A stretch of DNA of 64,000 nt from Diplonema japonicum (lineage: Eukaryota; Euglenozoa; Diplonemea; Diplonemida; Diplonemidae): positions 124,001 to 188,000 of the forward strand of contig OZ025758.1 of the NCBI GenBank assembly GCA_964019335.1, read 5' to 3'. Both the position numbers and the translations under genes were made by a program. The notes beneath the pieces were generated by a model. That model did not search any database. It worked only from the letters and a program-made list of their open reading frames with translations, and had not been told where the DNA came from. This document shows, one piece after another, positions 50,415 to 59,974 of the stretch. Each line of letters opens with the position of its first letter. Position 1 is the stretch's first letter.

Positions 50415-52218
50415 TTTTTTTTCTTTTATATTTTAGTATTATTTTTTTTCTCTCTCTCCCCCCACCCCACCCACTCACTACCACCTGGGTTTTTTTTTTT
50501 TTTTTTTTTTTTTTTCGTGGTAAAATAAAGAAGGAAAAAAAAAAGCTGCCAAGGAAAAAAGAAAAAAAAAAAAAAAAAAAAAGGTAAAAACAAAGAAACC
50601 GCGAATCCCTCTTTTTTTTTTTCTTCCCGCTCCCCTCCTCCTATAGTTTCTTTCTTTTTTTGCTAGCTTTCTTCTTTCTCTCTGAAAAAGAAAGAAAAAA
50701 AAAAACTCCCCCCCTTCCCTAGTAGTGTCTTTCTTTTTTTTTCTCCCCCCTTTTTTTGCCTTTGAAAGAGAAAGCAGAACAAGAAGGAAACAAAAAAAAG
50801 GGAAAAAAAAAGACCGATATAATTAAATGTAAAGAAAATGGAGGGAGAGGGGGGGGTGTGAGAAAAAAATTTGAGGTTCTTTGAAAGGGTGTGAGGGATG
50901 GGGGATAGGGGAAAAGAATCGTACATTTCTCTTTCTTCTTTTTTTTTTCCCCAATGTTTGAAAAAAAAACTTCATTTTTTGGTCACTGAATGTTTACCCC
51001 CCTGGGCTGAAGTGAAGTTATAACGAAAAAGAAAAGAAAAGAAAAGAAAAAGAAAAGAAAATTTACGCAGAGAGGAACGAGAAAAAAAAAACAAATACAA
51101 AAAAGTCATACCATGCACCTTGAACCAAGAGAAACAAAAAAAAAGAAAGGGATGGGAAAAAAAAAAAAAGGCATTCCACTAATTAAGCTTCTTTCTTCTT
51201 CAGGTTTCTTTTTTATTTTTCTCTTTGTTCCTTGCGCCTCATTGTTTTGTTTTTTTCTGTATTTTTTTTTCTCCTCTCTCTTTATTATCACAAATTGTAT
51301 CCACCAAAAAAAGTTGTAAGATTCAAAAAAAAAAAGAAAGTGAAATAACTTGGTACTTTTACTGAAATCTGTAGTACCGTGAGTGCATAACGAAATGCTA
51401 TTAAACCTCTTTTTTATTTCCTCTTTTTGTTCTTCTTTTTTTACATGCACCTCCTCTTATATTGGGCCATAGGGAGCCCTTTATCTGGCCACCTGTTCAC
51501 GAATAAAAAGAAAGAAAGAAAGAAAATCTTCAGCAAGATTTTCTTCTCACCGTTGTATCAATTTTTATATAAGAAATTTTGTGTGAACCGAATACCATAG
51601 GATGGGCACCTTGGGGCCTTGTTTTTTTTTTTTTTTTTTTTTTTTTTGTTTTTGAAACAAAAACTTTTAAAAAAAAAGAGAAAAGGGTTCGAGGGCTCAA
51701 CAAACGTCTTCTTCTTCTTCTTCTTTTTTTTTTAAAAAAAGAAATAGGCTTGAAAGGTTTCCTCTAACAAACAGGAAACAATACTTTAGGGTAAGAATGG
51801 GAGTGACAATGGACCTGTCAAGGTCGAGGGAAGAAGAAGGTGAAAAAACAAAAAAAAAGGGGGGGGAAGGTATTTGACAGCTTTTCGAGGGGAAGATAAA
51901 AAAGTATGGAAAAAAAAAATAAAGCAAGCTGGATGCGAACTGCACCTTCAAAACAAAGGGAGAATTTTTTTTTCCGTCTCAAGAGAAAACATACGAAAGT
52001 GGGAACGGGGGGGCAGACGGCACGGGGGGTAAAAAAAAAAGTACGTACAGAGGTGGGGGGGGGGCTTATTGTCAGTACAAAAATATCGTACCTTTTTTTA
52101 GTGCCTCAGCATAATCCCCCCCCCAAAAAAAAGAAAGAATACAACACGCTCAGTTCACTTTCAAGTCACATGATTTGGTTGTAGTCCCCCCTCCCTCTTT
52201 CCGCACTCCCTCGCTGTC
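50415..52218. other. 1.8-kb simple-sequence spacer
   Basis: Almost entirely A/T and purine/pyrimidine runs with no frame that looks coding. It contains a T28 run near 50490-50516, A24 near 50560-50582 and T24 near 51621-51647. No RNA gene recognised. Confidence 0.5.
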
Positions 52219-54142
52219 TTACTTTTCTGTGGCCTCATCGTCATCCTGCTCTGAATTCTCGATACGCGTCTTATTCAAAGCAAGCAGGTGAGGGCAGCGA
52301 ACTGGCGCGCCAACATCTCTCCCTGCTTCAGTGGCCTTTGCGATGGACAGCTTCGTGTGGAACTTAGGGTCAGACACGGTGCGGGGAAGGTTGACCTCAT
52401 CGAACACTGATGTCAGGCTCGATGTCAGCTCATCAAGCATTTCCTTGGTGTGAACAGGCGACGCTGTGACCCTGAGCCTCTCCCTCCCTCTTGGGACGGT
52501 GGGGTAGTTAATCGGTTGAACGTAAGCACCGTGTTTGTTAAGGAGCACATCCGACGCTTGCTTCGCCAGGACGGAATCGCACACCAGGACTGGAACGATG
52601 TGCGATTCACCGCTCAAAACGGGAAGCCCCGCCTCTTTCAACCCGTCCTTAAGGTACTTCACGTTGTCCCAGAACACCTTGCGCTTTGCGTCGCCTTCCG
52701 GGGATGCAAGAATCTGAATGCTCTTTGCAGCAGCGGCCGCCACAGCAGGAGGGATAGACGTGGTGAATATGAACCCTGATGCAAGAGAGCGGATGGCATC
52801 CACGATTTGATGGCTTCCGGCAATGTATCCACCATGGCAGCCGATGGCCTTGCCCAAGGTGGATTGAATGATGTCGACTTGGTCCGCCACACCGTCGCGC
52901 GCACAGACTCCAGCACCGCGGGGACCGTACATTCCCACAGCATGGACCTCGTCGCAATAGGTGAGCGCTCCGTACTTCTTAGCGAGCTTGATGATGTCCG
53001 GGATGGGTGCGATGGTGCCAGACATGGAGTATACAGACTCGAATGCGACAACAATCGGCGCCTTCGGGGAATTGAGCCTGATGTCTCTGAGAAGATCCTC
53101 AAGATGTTCAAGATCGTTGTGGCGCCAGATACGCTTTACAGCCTTTGAAGCGACGATCCCACGGATCATTGACGCGTGGTTCTCCTCGTCTGAGATGAAC
53201 ACGCAGTCCGGGAGGATCGATGTTAGGGTTGACAGCGTTGCCTCGTTGGCAACGTAGCCCGACGTGAAGACCAAAGAGGACTCTTTCTCGTGGTACGCTG
53301 CCAATCGTTGTTCCAGCTCGACGTGCGCTCGTGTGTTGCCCGAGATATTCCGTGTGCCTCCTGCACCCGTGCCGTACATTTCCACCGCTGTCTTCATCGC
53401 CTCCATCACTTCCTTGTGTTGTCCCATGGCCAAGTAGTCGTTGCTGCACCACACCGACACACTCTTTTTGAGTCCTTCTGGCGAGTACCACGTTGCCAAA
53501 GGGAATTCATTAGCGTGTCTCTGGATCTGTGTGAAGACCCTGTATCTCCCTTCCACCTTGAGCTGCTTCAACGCCTTCGTGAATCGGGTTTCATACTGTG
53601 GGTAATAAAAAAGATTGAGAAAATGGGTAAAAAACACCCATGGTGGGGATCGAACCCACAATCTTTTGCTTAGGAAGCAAACGCCTTATCCATTGGGCTA
53701 CACGGGCCACGTTTTGAATGAACGTGGCAAAACAAATCCGATGTGATCCCAAGAATCCAAGTCAGGTTGACCTTTCAACACCCTCTTCCCACTTTTATAG
53801 TTTTCAACTTTCTGCCAAAAGACACAGTGGGACTGGATTGGGCCAAACTAAATAAACATACCAAATCATCCCAATTCTTCTTTGCATGCTTGCAAACTTT
53901 GGGTGGCGAGAGCTGGCGTTCCGTGAGAGAGAGCTTGGTGCGGAGAGCTGCAATTTCTTGTTCTTGGTGGGCAATGGTCTGCTCACTTTCAAGAATCTGT
54001 GTTTTTTTTTTTTCTCTTTTTTTTTTTCTTCCCACCCTAGTCTACTCACCTTGGCTTGGAGAAACAGGGGATTGTTGATGAGCTGCTGTGTTTGGTTGAA
54101 TTGTTGCTTCTGGTAGACTGCCCTTACCAATGATCGCCTCAT
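52219..54142 (-). CDS. ALAS: 5-aminolevulinate synthase, 534 aa, three exons
   Basis: Condenses glycine with succinyl-CoA to give 5-aminolevulinate, the first step of haem synthesis, in mitochondria. Exon 3 (53595-52219) holds the enzyme: [32 protein letters not shown], the PLP-phosphate region, [16 protein letters not shown] (Asp to the pyridine nitrogen) and [17 protein letters not shown], whose Lys (about residue 325) is the PLP Schiff-base lysine. Upstream I propose exon 1 (54142-54050, [20 protein letters not shown], an Arg-rich mitochondrial presequence) and exon 2 (53996-53862, [20 protein letters not shown], a coiled coil). All joins are phase 0: intron 1 is 53 nt (GTGAGT...CACAG) and intron 2 is 266 nt (GTATGT...CCCACAG). 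Intron 2 contains a tRNA gene. The catalytic part is near certain; the two 5' exons rest on splice signals, phase and presequence character. Confidence 0.9.
53635..53707 (-). tRNA. tRNA-Arg (anticodon CCU)
   Basis: A complete 73-nt cloverleaf: acceptor GCCCGTG pairs with CATGGGT (two G-U pairs), D-arm GCCCAATGGATAAGGC, anticodon stem TTTGC/GCAAA with loop TTCCTAA (anticodon CCT, reads AGG), T-arm GTGGG-TTCGATC-CCCAC, discriminator G. CCA is not encoded, as usual in eukaryotes. Both internal promoter boxes are intact. It lies inside intron 2 of the ALAS gene on the same strand. Confidence 0.95.
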
Positions 54143-54295
54143 GATGTTTATTATTATTTTTTCTTTTTTTTTCTCCCGTGTGTTGTGTGTTGAACTATCA
54201 ACCCCAACCACCTGTAATAGTTTAGAGAAAAAGATGGAGGCAGGAAATCGAAAAGAAATCCAAAAAAAAAAAAAAAGACTCACAGTCAAGTCTGT

Positions 54296-55031
54296 AAGCA
54301 GAATTTTTACCACTGTTTACGGTAACCCACAACCTTTTTTCCACTCAAATGGCTTTTTGTAAAAATTTTCCACTCTCCACGGCAACCTATTTTTATTTCC
54401 ACTAAACCATGTAAGTAAGAACTTTTTTTCCAACGTCCACGGTGGAGGTGTGTGTGCTTGGGAAAAACGTGTAGGCACAACCAGGGCTCGAAAAAGACAC
54501 CAAGAATTTCTCCTGGAAGTTGGCAAGGGCGATTTCCAAAGACGATTTAAAGCCAAAGCCGAGGTATCTGGCGTCGATGTACTTCTCCACCCCTCGCCCC
54601 CCTGCCTGTGAAGGATATGCCAAGGATGACCTCAAGCCCCCTGTTGTCACGAAGTCACAGATAGGCAGGCCAGCAAAGAGGAAGCGAAGTGAGAGAGAAG
54701 GGGAAAATAAATGCAGCAACTTGTAAAAACCTTTATTACTCAACCGCTGCGCCACAGCCACAATCATCCCAGCCTTCAGGGTAGTCACCTATTTCTCTTA
54801 AAAGGTCTCTTTTCCTTTTCTTTTGCTATGACATCATGCCCCCCCTCCCTACATTTTGTACCAAACCCCAATGAGGCATAAAAATGTCGGAGGTTACCGT
54901 GGACGGTGGAAAAAAAGTTAGTGGTTGCATAAGGGAAATTGTTGGTGGTTACAGTAAAAAGTGGAAAAAAGGTTGCAGGTTACCGTGGATGGTGGAAAAA
55001 AAGTTATTTGGTTACCATGTACGTTGGTTTC
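54296..55031. mobile_element. Decayed fold-back DNA transposon with a Mutator-like transposase tail
   Basis: Both ends carry several imperfect copies of a unit like ggttaccgtggacggtgg followed by an A run, in opposite orientation (left 54296-54450, right 54893-55031), giving complex inverted termini. Between them on the plus strand, 54475-54726 encodes about 83 residues ending in KDDLKPPVVTKSQIGRPAKR and a Lys/Arg/Glu tail. That resembles the C-terminus after the SWIM finger of MULE transposases (PP-V...GRPKKKR). A minus-strand A-box-like TGGCGCAGCGG at about 54750-54765 is probably incidental. The element is far too short to be autonomous. The family call is tentative. Confidence 0.4.
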
Positions 55032-55099
55032 CCCCCCCCCTTTTTTTTTTCTTTTTTAAATTCCACTTCCTTTTCGGCTTGCTAAGGCCGCTCACTCTT

Positions 55100-55784
55100 C
55101 TACTCGTCGTTGAATTTACCAGCTGGCAATTTGGCCTTAAAGCACTTGTAAGCACCCGGGTTTCCTCCCAAGTCGATGGGTTCTAGGTTTTCACAATGCG
55201 TCAAGAAATCAGAACCGATGGAAGAAACCTCGGTCATTCCTCGCAAGCCGAAGTTTTTAGAAACCCGTCGCCGATGGAAGAAACCTCGTTCGGGTCGCTG
55301 AACTCGACAGACTCCAGCTTCTTCTCTAAGAAACCCATCGTCAATGCTTGTGATAACGCCGGTGGGGTCGGTGGATACGACTGTTCGAATTTCAGAAGGA
55401 AGCTCCTGTGAGTGCACAGACAGTGAATTCTGTTGGCTGAGTCCCCCACCTCCACTTCTAGGATCATATCTGGCCGATCTTCTAATTCTATTTTTAACTC
55501 TTTTTGTACATTTTTGTCGGACAGGGTTTTTCAGGCCCACTGTTTTAACACGTGACACCACTTTCACCTCACAGCCATCCACGAGCCCGATCTCCACGAC
55601 GGTCTCCTCTCCCTGCATGTCCAGAACCTTTCCCTCCCAAAAAATCTCGCGTCTTCGAGTTCTGCAGTGTCCGCGGCATCATGATACAGCTGCATAACGG
55701 AGTCCTCCACCCCCGGTTCCAATTCGTGCAGAACTCCGTCTGGCGTGTAGTCATGAAGACTGCTATCTCGTCCGGGTCAGACAT
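55100..55784 (-). pseudogene. Frame-broken gene, unrecognised product
   Basis: Coding-like sequence continues for about 230 codons but jumps between frames. Blocks in order are MSDPDEIAVF (from the ATG at 55784), DYTPDGVLHELEPGVEDS and QLYHDAADTAELEDARFF, then WEGKVLDMQGEETVVEIGLV, then KLESVEFSDPNEVSSIGDGF, then MTEVSSIGSDFLTHCENLEP to a stop at 55100. The frame changes fall near 55755, 55643 (a T6 run), 55322 and 55255. Single-base indels explain all four. A short motif (EVSSIG) is repeated in the last two blocks. A decayed gene is most likely; sequence error is less likely because neighbouring long genes are intact. Confidence 0.5.
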
Positions 55785-56646
55785 CTTTCTTTCATTCTCT
55801 TGAACTTTCTGTGATGCTACTAAAAGTTGGTCGTGATAATAACGATAATAATAGGCTGATTCAAGAAGAATCAGAAAAAAAAAAAGTTAGGTGTTTTGTT
55901 GGTTCAAGATCTCGTTTTTTTTTTTTTTTTTTTTTAAACAACAAGAGAATCGTGGGGGGGTTTTTTTTTCTTTTTTTTTTTCTCCCCGTGTTAGGGGAAC
56001 GTTCACTCTTCTGTTTCTTTTTTTTTTTGTTGACGTTCTTGTTCAATTCCATGTTCACTCTCATTTCCTTTCTTTTCTTACCACCCCCTATAATTCTTCA
56101 TGCTTTTACTTGCTGTTTTGCACCCCCTTTTTTTTTCCTCTTCCCCTCTCCCCTTTTTATTTTTTTTCAACACACATCAAAATCCATGTTGAATACAAGA
56201 AAATCAGGGGAATAAAAAAAAAAAAAAAAGCAACAACAAAACAAAAAGCAAGGCGAAAAGAGGGAGTAAACAAGAAAAAAAGTTCTTTTTTTTTTCCTGT
56301 TAAAAGTTGTATTCATCAAGCTGTAGATAGCTAGATTAAAAATATTTTTTTTTTTCTTATCCATTCTGGCTTTTCGCATTGCGCACCTTTTGGGCAGTTG
56401 ACAGCAAAAGTTTTTTTTTTTTTTTCTTTTGCATGAACAAGAAAAACAATATATTGATAATGAATTGTTAGTGCTAAAAAGAGTAGTGGTAGGTACAACA
56501 ATCAACCGACTCTTTTTTTCTTTTCCAGTATTTTCTTTCAACCTAAAATCTGCGCCCTTTTTTTTTTCTGCCAAGGAATATGAAAAAAAAAAATTTAAAA
56601 TAAAGTCGGTTTATTGACGTGAAAACCAGATAATAATATATATATA

Positions 56647-56706
<60 letters not shown>

Positions 56707-56863
56707 GAATCAGGCTTCACATCAAGTATCGCGCAGCAACAAAACTGCTGCAAGATCAAAAAAGGTGTCTTTGAAGGGAACCTGCAGAGAATGCCAGGAT
56801 CGCCTAACGACAGTAAGGGGGGAAAAAAAAGGAGGGAAAGGGAGGGGGGGGAATCTATGACAT
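55785..56863. other. 1.1-kb spacer of simple sequence
   Basis: T- and A-rich throughout, with a (TA)n tract at 56637-56650 running into about 54 consecutive A (56651-56704). The 56705-56863 part is the 3' flank of the KDRD-repeat gene. No gene seen. Confidence 0.5.
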
Positions 56864-59800
56864 TCAGATGTTTCCGCACTCCACATCAGGGGTGGAATCT
56901 TTCGTGGGTGCAAGTGGTTGCTCCACGTCCTCCAGAAGCTGCTGCATCCCACTAGTGGGCTGTCTCCTTTTGGTGTAGACTGTGAGTGCAATTGCCGAAC
57001 CCATACACAAAGCACCTACGCCACCGAGCAATCCGTAGAGCCACGTCTGCGATGAAGAGGAAGAAGCATCAGAAGGAGGTGACGAGTTTGTAAGTGCCGT
57101 GTTCCCCTCAGCCACTGGCTTCACCACGAGGGACTGCCCGTCTGCGTTGTCCGTGAGAGGGCCCTTGCCTTGTGCTGCCTCTTCCACAGCCCCATTCACC
57201 TCGGCTTCGATCTCCTCGGCTTTGCTCCCTTCGATCTTGTACTCCACGAAAACACCATCTTGAGCCGCTGCCTGCTGCAGACCTGACTTCCTTGTGTACC
57301 TCCCCATCCTGTCCTTCTCCTCCACAAGGTGCTCCATGTTCCACTTCCTGTCGACCTTCACCGTCCACTGCTTCTTCTCCTCCTCGGTGGGCATTCTCTC
57401 CCCGTCCACCAGTACTCCCATCTCAGTCACCACAAGGCTTGCAGGTTCATCCCCCAACTTCTTCGACGCCTTCAACATTGACATCCGGAACTTGCTGAGG
57501 AACTCCTTCGGCTTCTGCATCACCTCCGCTGCGTCACCTTTAAGCTTCAGGCGGTAGTTCGAGGACACCACAGGTGATGTGCTTTCTTTCCTTTCGGTGC
57601 TCACATCACGGTCCTTCTTGTCGGCATCGAAGTCACGGTCCTTCTTGTCGGTATCGAAGTCACGGTTCTTCTTGTCGGCATCGAAGTCACGGTCCTTCTT
57701 GTCATCAGTCTTGACATCACGGTCCTTCTTGTCGGCATCGAAGTCACGGTTCTTCTTGTCGGTATCGAAGTCACGGTCCTTCTTGTCATCAGTCTTGACA
57801 TCACGGTCCTTCTTGTCGGCATCGAAGTCACGGTCCTTCTTGTCGGTATCGAAGTCACGGTCCTTCTTGTCATCAGTCTTGACATCACGGTCCTTCTTGT
57901 CGGCATCGAAGTCACGGTTCTTCTTGTCGGTATCGAAGTCACGGTCCTTCTTGTCATCAGTCTTGACATCACGGTCCTTCTTGTCGGTATCGAAGTCACG
58001 GTCCTTCTTGTCATCAGTCTTGACATCACGGTCCTTCTTGTCGGCATCGAAGTCACGGTTCTTCTTGTCGGTATCGAAGTCACGGTCCTTCTTGTCATCA
58101 GTCTTGACATCACGGTCCTTCTTGTCGGCATCGAAGTCACGGTCCTTCTTGTCGGTATCGAAGTCACGGTCCTTCTTGTCATCAGCCTTGACATCACGGT
58201 CCTTCTTGTCATCAGCCTTGACATCACGGTCCTTCTTGTCGGTATCGAAGTCACGGTCCTTCTTGTCATCAGTCTTGACATCACGGTCCTTCTTGTCGGC
58301 ATCGAAGTCACGGTCCTTCTTGTCATCAGTCTTGACATTACGGTCCTTCTTGTCGGCATCGAAGTCACGGTCCTTCTTGTCGGCATCGAAGTCACGGTCC
58401 TTCTCGTCAGTATCTAAGTCACGGTCCTTCTTGTCGGTATCGAAGTCACGGTCCTTCTTGTCATCAGTCTTGACATCACGGTCCTTCTTGTCGGCATCGA
58501 AGTCACGGTCCTTCTTGTCGGTATCGAAGTCACGGTCCTTCTTGTCATCAGTCTTGACATCACGGTCCTTCTTGTCGTCAGTCTTGACATCACGGTCCTT
58601 CTTGTCGGCATCGAAGTCACGGTTCTTCTTGTCGGTATCGAAGTCACGGTCCTTCTTGTCATCAGTCTTGACATCACGGTCCTTCTTGTCGGTATCGAAG
58701 TCACGGTCCTTCTTAGCCTTGACATCACGGTCCTTCTTGTCGGCATCGAAGTCACGGTCCTTCTTGTCATCAGTCTTGACATCACGGTCCTTCTCGTCGG
58801 TATCGAAGTCACGGTCCTTCTTGTCATCAGTCTTGACATCACGGTCCTTCTTGTCGGCATCGAAGTCACGGTCCTTCTTGTCATCAGCCTTGACATCACG
58901 GTCCTTCTTGTCGGCATCGAAGTCACGGTCCTTCTTGTCGGTATCGAAGTCACGGTCCTTCTTGTCATCAGTCTTGACATCACGGTCCTTCTTGTCGTCA
59001 GTCTTGACATCACGGTCCTTCTTGTCATCAGTCTTGACATCACGGTCCTTCTTGTCATCAGTCTTGACATCACGGTCCTTCTTGTCGGCATCGAAGTCAC
59101 GGTCCTTCTTGTCATCAGTCTTGACATTACGGTCCTTCTTGTCGGCATCGAAGTCACGGTCCTTCTTGTCGGCATCGAAGTCACGGTCCTTCTCGTCAGT
59201 ATCTAAGTCACGGTCCTTCTTGTCGGTATCGAAGTCACGGTCCTTCTTGTCATCAGTCTTGACATCACGGTCCTTCTTGTCGTCAGTCTTGACATCACGG
59301 TCCTTCTTGTCGTCAGTCTTGACATCACGGTCCTTCTTGTCATCAGTCTTGACATCACGGTCCTTCTTGTCGGCATCGAAGTCACGGTCCTTCTTGTCAT
59401 CAGTCTTGACATCACGGTCCTTCTCGTCGGTATCGAAGTCACGGTCCTTCTTGTCGGTATCGAAGTCACGGTCCTTCTTGTCGGTATCGAAGTCACGGTC
59501 CTTCTTGTCATCAGTCTTGACATCACGGTCCTTCTTGTCGTCAGTCTTGACATCACGGTCCTTCTTGTCGGCATCGAAGTCACGGTTCTTCTTGTCGGTA
59601 TCGAAGTCACGGTCCTTCTTGTCATCAGTCTTGACATCACGGTCCTTCTTGTCGGTATCGAAGTCACGGTCCTTCTTAGCCTTGACATCACGGTCCTTCT
59701 TGTCGGCATCGAAGTCACGGTCCTTCTTGTCGGTATCGAAGTCACGGTCCTTCTTGTCGGTATCGAAGTCACGGTCCTTCTTGTCGGTATCGAAGTCACG

Positions 59801-59974
59801 GTCCTTCTTGTCATCAGTCTTGACATCACGGTCCTTCTTGTCGTCAGTCTTGACATCACGGTCCTTCTTGTCATCAGTCTTGACATCACGGTCCTTAGTT
59901 GTAGCTGATGCGTCCTGTGCACCTGCCAGGAGCACAACAGCCCCCAAAGCAAGAAGCATCCTGAAGCTTAACAT
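56864..59974 (-). CDS. KDRD-repeat type I membrane protein, 1036 aa
   Basis: ATG at 59974 opens a signal peptide (MLSFRMLLALGAVVLLAGAQ). About 750 residues follow as tandem units of three main kinds: KDRDVKTDDK (10 aa), KDRDFDTDK and KDRDFDADK (9 aa). They are extremely rich in Lys and Asp and surely disordered. Then comes a folded-looking domain (about 795-945; NYRLKLKGDAAEVMQKPKEF, VFVEYKIEGSKAEEIEAEVN) with alternating strands and helices, a Ser-rich linker, one membrane span at about 977-999 (TWLYGLLGGVGALCMGSAIA) and a 35-residue cytoplasmic tail. The repeats would face outside or the lumen. No family recognised; a surface coat, ion-binding or mineral-binding role would be guesswork. Complete and intronless. 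Confidence 0.88.
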   Translation of the reverse strand: MLSFRMLLALGAVVLLAGAQDASATTKDRDVKTDDKKDRDVKTDDKKDRDVKTDDKKDRDFDTDKKDRDFDTDKKDRDFDTDKKDRDFDADKKDRDVKAKKDRDFDTDKKDRDVKTDDKKDRDFDTDKKNRDFDADKKDRDVKTDDKKDRDVKTDDKKDRDFDTDKKDRDFDTDKKDRDFDTDEKDRDVKTDDKKDRDFDADKKDRDVKTDDKKDRDVKTDDKKDRDVKTDDKKDRDVKTDDKKDRDFDTDKKDRDLDTDEKDRDFDADKKDRDFDADKKDRNVKTDDKKDRDFDADKKDRDVKTDDKKDRDVKTDDKKDRDVKTDDKKDRDVKTDDKKDRDFDTDKKDRDFDADKKDRDVKADDKKDRDFDADKKDRDVKTDDKKDRDFDTDEKDRDVKTDDKKDRDFDADKKDRDVKAKKDRDFDTDKKDRDVKTDDKKDRDFDTDKKNRDFDADKKDRDVKTDDKKDRDVKTDDKKDRDFDTDKKDRDFDADKKDRDVKTDDKKDRDFDTDKKDRDLDTDEKDRDFDADKKDRDFDADKKDRNVKTDDKKDRDFDADKKDRDVKTDDKKDRDFDTDKKDRDVKADDKKDRDVKADDKKDRDFDTDKKDRDFDADKKDRDVKTDDKKDRDFDTDKKNRDFDADKKDRDVKTDDKKDRDFDTDKKDRDVKTDDKKDRDFDTDKKNRDFDADKKDRDVKTDDKKDRDFDTDKKDRDFDADKKDRDVKTDDKKDRDFDTDKKNRDFDADKKDRDVKTDDKKDRDFDADKKNRDFDTDKKDRDFDADKKDRDVSTERKESTSPVVSSNYRLKLKGDAAEVMQKPKEFLSKFRMSMLKASKKLGDEPASLVVTEMGVLVDGERMPTEEEKKQWTVKVDRKWNMEHLVEEKDRMGRYTRKSGLQQAAAQDGVFVEYKIEGSKAEEIEAEVNGAVEEAAQGKGPLTDNADGQSLVVKPVAEGNTALTNSSPPSDASSSSSQTWLYGLLGGVGALCMGSAIALTVYTKRRQPTSGMQQLLEDVEQPLAPTKDSTPDVECGNI
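57590..59900 (-). repeat. KDRD minisatellite (27- and 30-bp units, about 80 copies)
   Basis: Tandem units built on tcacggtccttcttgtc (plus strand), all multiples of three so the frame is kept. Rare variants recur at fixed distances: the KDRNVKTDDK and KDRDLDTDE units each occur twice, 789 bp apart, and a truncated KDRDVKAK unit occurs twice, 962 bp apart. This shows block duplications within the array. Confidence 0.95.

Noticed and set aside
53596-53661. An ALAS start codon at 53661
   Set aside because: It lies inside the tRNA gene and translates intron sequence; a good acceptor (CCCACAG) lies at 53596 and upstream exons supply a presequence.
54730-54790. tRNA-derived SINE head (TGGCGCAGCGG on the minus strand)
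   Set aside because: Only an A-box match; no B-box or poly(A) tail at the expected distance.
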